From Mansonella perstans (Eukaryota > Nematoda > Chromadorea > Rhabditida > Onchocercidae): a DNA stretch of 64,000 nucleotides. Below the pieces are notes generated by a model. That model was not told the DNA's origin. It searched no databases and saw only the letters and a list, made by a program, of their open reading frames with translations. The position numbers and the translations under genes are program-made. Of the stretch, positions 63,001 to 64,000 are shown in pieces. The DNA lies in contig JBAMDO010000024.1 of NCBI GenBank assembly GCA_037074765.1, positions 62,001 to 126,000 on the forward strand, read 5' to 3'. How positions within the stretch are numbered: the first letter of the stretch is position 1; the number at the start of each line of letters is the position of its first letter.

Positions 63001-64000
63001 TATGTGTAGGTTTACATGTTAATATTTCAAAAGTTAAAGTTTTTATTATTTATACATCTCTTTTCAAATCTTCATTTGTTACTTTAATTGTAAAATGTCG
63101 TCTTTCGTTGATATCATCATCATTAATGATAACATTAACGAAAAATAGTGATGCTTCATGATGATGGATCAATTTATTACTGTTGACGGATATTTATAAA
63201 TGGTAGAGTAACTCTTAATTTTAGTTTTATTCAATTTTGTTTACAATATCACTGATAATATCAGTTTTACAAAATGTGATATTAACATTTATTGAAAATT
63301 TGTGGCAGCATGGTGACAATTAATATTTAATATAATTATTTGTACAGGCATCTTGGTCCACAGTTAGAGGAGCTACGTAAGGTAATTGCTAAAATGCTTT
63401 ATGAAGAGTTTGTCACTTTGATGCAAAAAGAAACAGCACGACCATGTGAAAATGAAAATTATACTGCTTGCCAAGGGGTTTGCTTTTTTGTTGAATTTAA
63501 TTTTTTTCCAAGCAAATAAATGTAAGATTTACTATATGTGAAAATGAAAGACAGAGAGAGAATAGAAGGATGAAAGTTCAAGTATTGTTGATTTGAAAAA
63601 AATTTGAACTGCATATTAAAATTAGCAAATTAGGTAGTGCTTGACAAATTTTAACGATAAAAACTTCCCATATAAAACCTATCGCTCTGGAATTTTTTTT
63701 TTTTTTTAAGGGACATATAAATTCGATTGTAATTGGTTTATTACAAGTAAAGGAATATCGTTTTGTTCATATATTACAGCAAGAAATAATTGTTGCTTTG
63801 AAAAATTCACTGCGACAGGTTTGTTAATTAATTCTGAAATGATTTTAAATCTTAACAGGTATTTCTCAATTAATTTAATTAATTAATTTGAATAAATCAT
63901 TAAATTTCATTATTATAGATTATAAAAACACATATAGTGCAAAATATGGATGATAAGGAGATAGCGAAATTTGATCCATCACTTGGTAATTTGAGTACCC
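50147..64000 (+). CDS. vps-54: VPS54, GARP complex tethering subunit (first 537 residues; continues past the right edge)
   Basis: Twelve exons in the window: 50147-50337, 50582-50676, 51007-51088, 60205-60385, 60531-60626, 60852-61046, 61217-61425, 61772-61877, 62764-62900, 63348-63477, 63711-63818, 63919-64000; every phase agrees. In the GARP complex VPS54 tethers endosome-derived vesicles at the trans-Golgi. Family landmarks: TVQSFTQNLSSVLLDP and FFTRHWGDSFVPKN (residues about 120-150, matching the conserved start of VPS54), ILLDPHFSLADL, a coiled-coil-forming helical region (about 295-385, LKQVDEKL..KKRQQKKK), then VTVQILLNQNDYPKALE and the following RHLGPQLEEL. Residues 29-95 add two C2H2-like motifs (YCDLC..HLRAMH and CRYGPNGVC..HIRKCH), split between exons 1 and 2, that metazoan VPS54 proteins such as the human one lack as far as I recall. 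First in-frame ATG after a stop at 50096. Intron 3 is 9.1 kb. Confidence 0.92.
51792..56966 (-). CDS. DEG/ENaC-family sodium channel subunit, complete, 769 residues, nested in a vps-54 intron
   Basis: Eleven exons: 56966-56317, 56155-56017, 55479-55315, 54930-54670, 54528-54307, 53674-53522, 53366-53211, 52968-52868, 52538-52426, 52227-52082, 51995-51792 (TAA); all phases agree. It is an amiloride-type channel family subunit of the plasma membrane. Seen: a cytoplasmic N-terminus of about 240 residues with Thr, Asn, Gln and Asp runs; TM1 (about 243-263, WSLWFIITFLAAM); a large extracellular domain with FCMSREQAW, MQFCFQPWFDAD, and the Cys-rich end CRSRCRMEM..DMCKCTPFTL..CRTCYRSCDQIIYEV; and TM2 from about 677 with the pore signature GAWLGLSILSL (GLS at 694-696). 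The C-tail is Ser-rich and basic. The HG gating motif usually present before TM1 reads LG (236-237). An in-frame acceptor at 56995 precedes the ATG, so a 5' exon or spliced leader is possible. The nearest nematode paralogue is not assigned. Confidence 0.93.
53855..54115. repeat. TTA/TAT microsatellite with a hairpin-forming TTA...TAA junction
   Basis: Long ATT/TTA runs on the plus strand (53860-54040) turn at GTGTTTATACA into an AAT/TAA run (54057-54090), so the two blocks can pair. It lies in the intron between exons 54528-54307 and 53674-53522 of the DEG/ENaC gene. Confidence 0.85.
55556..55735. repeat. Polypyrimidine CTCCT tract
   Basis: An almost pure C/T strand of CTCCTTCTCCTCCTACTC-like words, roughly 175 bp, in the intron between DEG/ENaC exons 56155-56017 and 55479-55315. 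It is a mirror-repeat-prone homopurine/homopyrimidine sequence. Confidence 0.85.
56876..56940. repeat. Coding GTA/GTG trinucleotide run
   Basis: GTAGTAGTA/GTAACAGTA triplets on the plus strand encode the Thr run near the N-terminus of the DEG/ENaC protein on the minus strand. Length variation here would change protein length without a frameshift. Confidence 0.8.
58708..58848. repeat. 20-bp tandem array (about seven copies)
   Basis: ATTTATCGGTAAGTAATTAT and variants (TCAGTAAGT, TCGGCAAGT) repeat about every 20 bp. Most copies carry GTAAGT, the consensus 5' splice-donor hexamer, on the vps-54 sense strand inside its long intron. Confidence 0.85.
58851..58985. repeat. 48-bp tandem array (about three copies)
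   Basis: TCTGTAA(A/G)TAATTGCTAT then GAGAAAATTACAAAAA(G/A) recurs with a 48-bp period, directly after the 20-bp array, from which it seems to derive (shared TGTAAGTAATT core). Confidence 0.8.

Overview
The window is AT-rich animal DNA, and every gene in it is broken by introns with GT..AG ends and nematode-type acceptors (TTTTCAG or close variants). The protein families (a Cys-loop acetylcholine receptor, a DEG/ENaC channel, choline kinase, VPS54, BEL/Pao retrotransposon debris) and the low GC fit a nematode, probably a filarial or other spirurid species; that placement is inference. I built the exon chains by hand. For the five main genes, and for the exons of the first gene that lie in the window, reading frame and splice phase agree across every junction. 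No tRNA, rRNA or CRISPR array was seen.

Layout. (1) 12-6164, minus: a multi-exon gene for an extracellular, cysteine-rich protein with two modules ending in a CCC-x-x-D..C signature; it runs off the left edge. (2) 10407-13032, minus: two exons encoding a small single-pass membrane protein. Two isolated stretches at 20.5 and 21.4 kb carry a CCF-type version of the cysteine signature and may belong to its upstream part. (3) About 13-26 kb: very AT-rich, largely gene-free, with tandem and inverted repeats. (4) 26466-30110, minus: a complete eight-exon choline/ethanolamine kinase. (5) 30.6-34.3 kb: decayed BEL/Pao LTR retrotransposon, two LTR copies on the left and none found on the right. (6) 35990-40454, plus: a complete ten-exon nicotinic acetylcholine receptor alpha-type subunit. 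(7) 43027-45120, minus: a secreted Thr/Pro/Glu-rich repeat (mucin-like) protein with near-identical 186-bp repeats. (8) 45-50 kb: intergenic, several short tandem arrays. (9) 50147 to the right edge, plus: the first twelve exons of vps-54 (GARP complex), with two N-terminal C2H2-like motifs. Its 9.1-kb third intron contains, on the opposite strand, a complete eleven-exon DEG/ENaC channel gene (51792-56966).

The genes do not form a pathway. Two encode neuromuscular-type ion channels, one a phospholipid enzyme and one a Golgi tethering subunit. The points most worth a second look are the nested channel gene, the zinc-finger-like front end of VPS54, the serine replacing the usual histidine in the choline kinase catalytic loop, the scattered cysteine-module family in the first 21 kb, and the homogenised repeats of the mucin-like gene.
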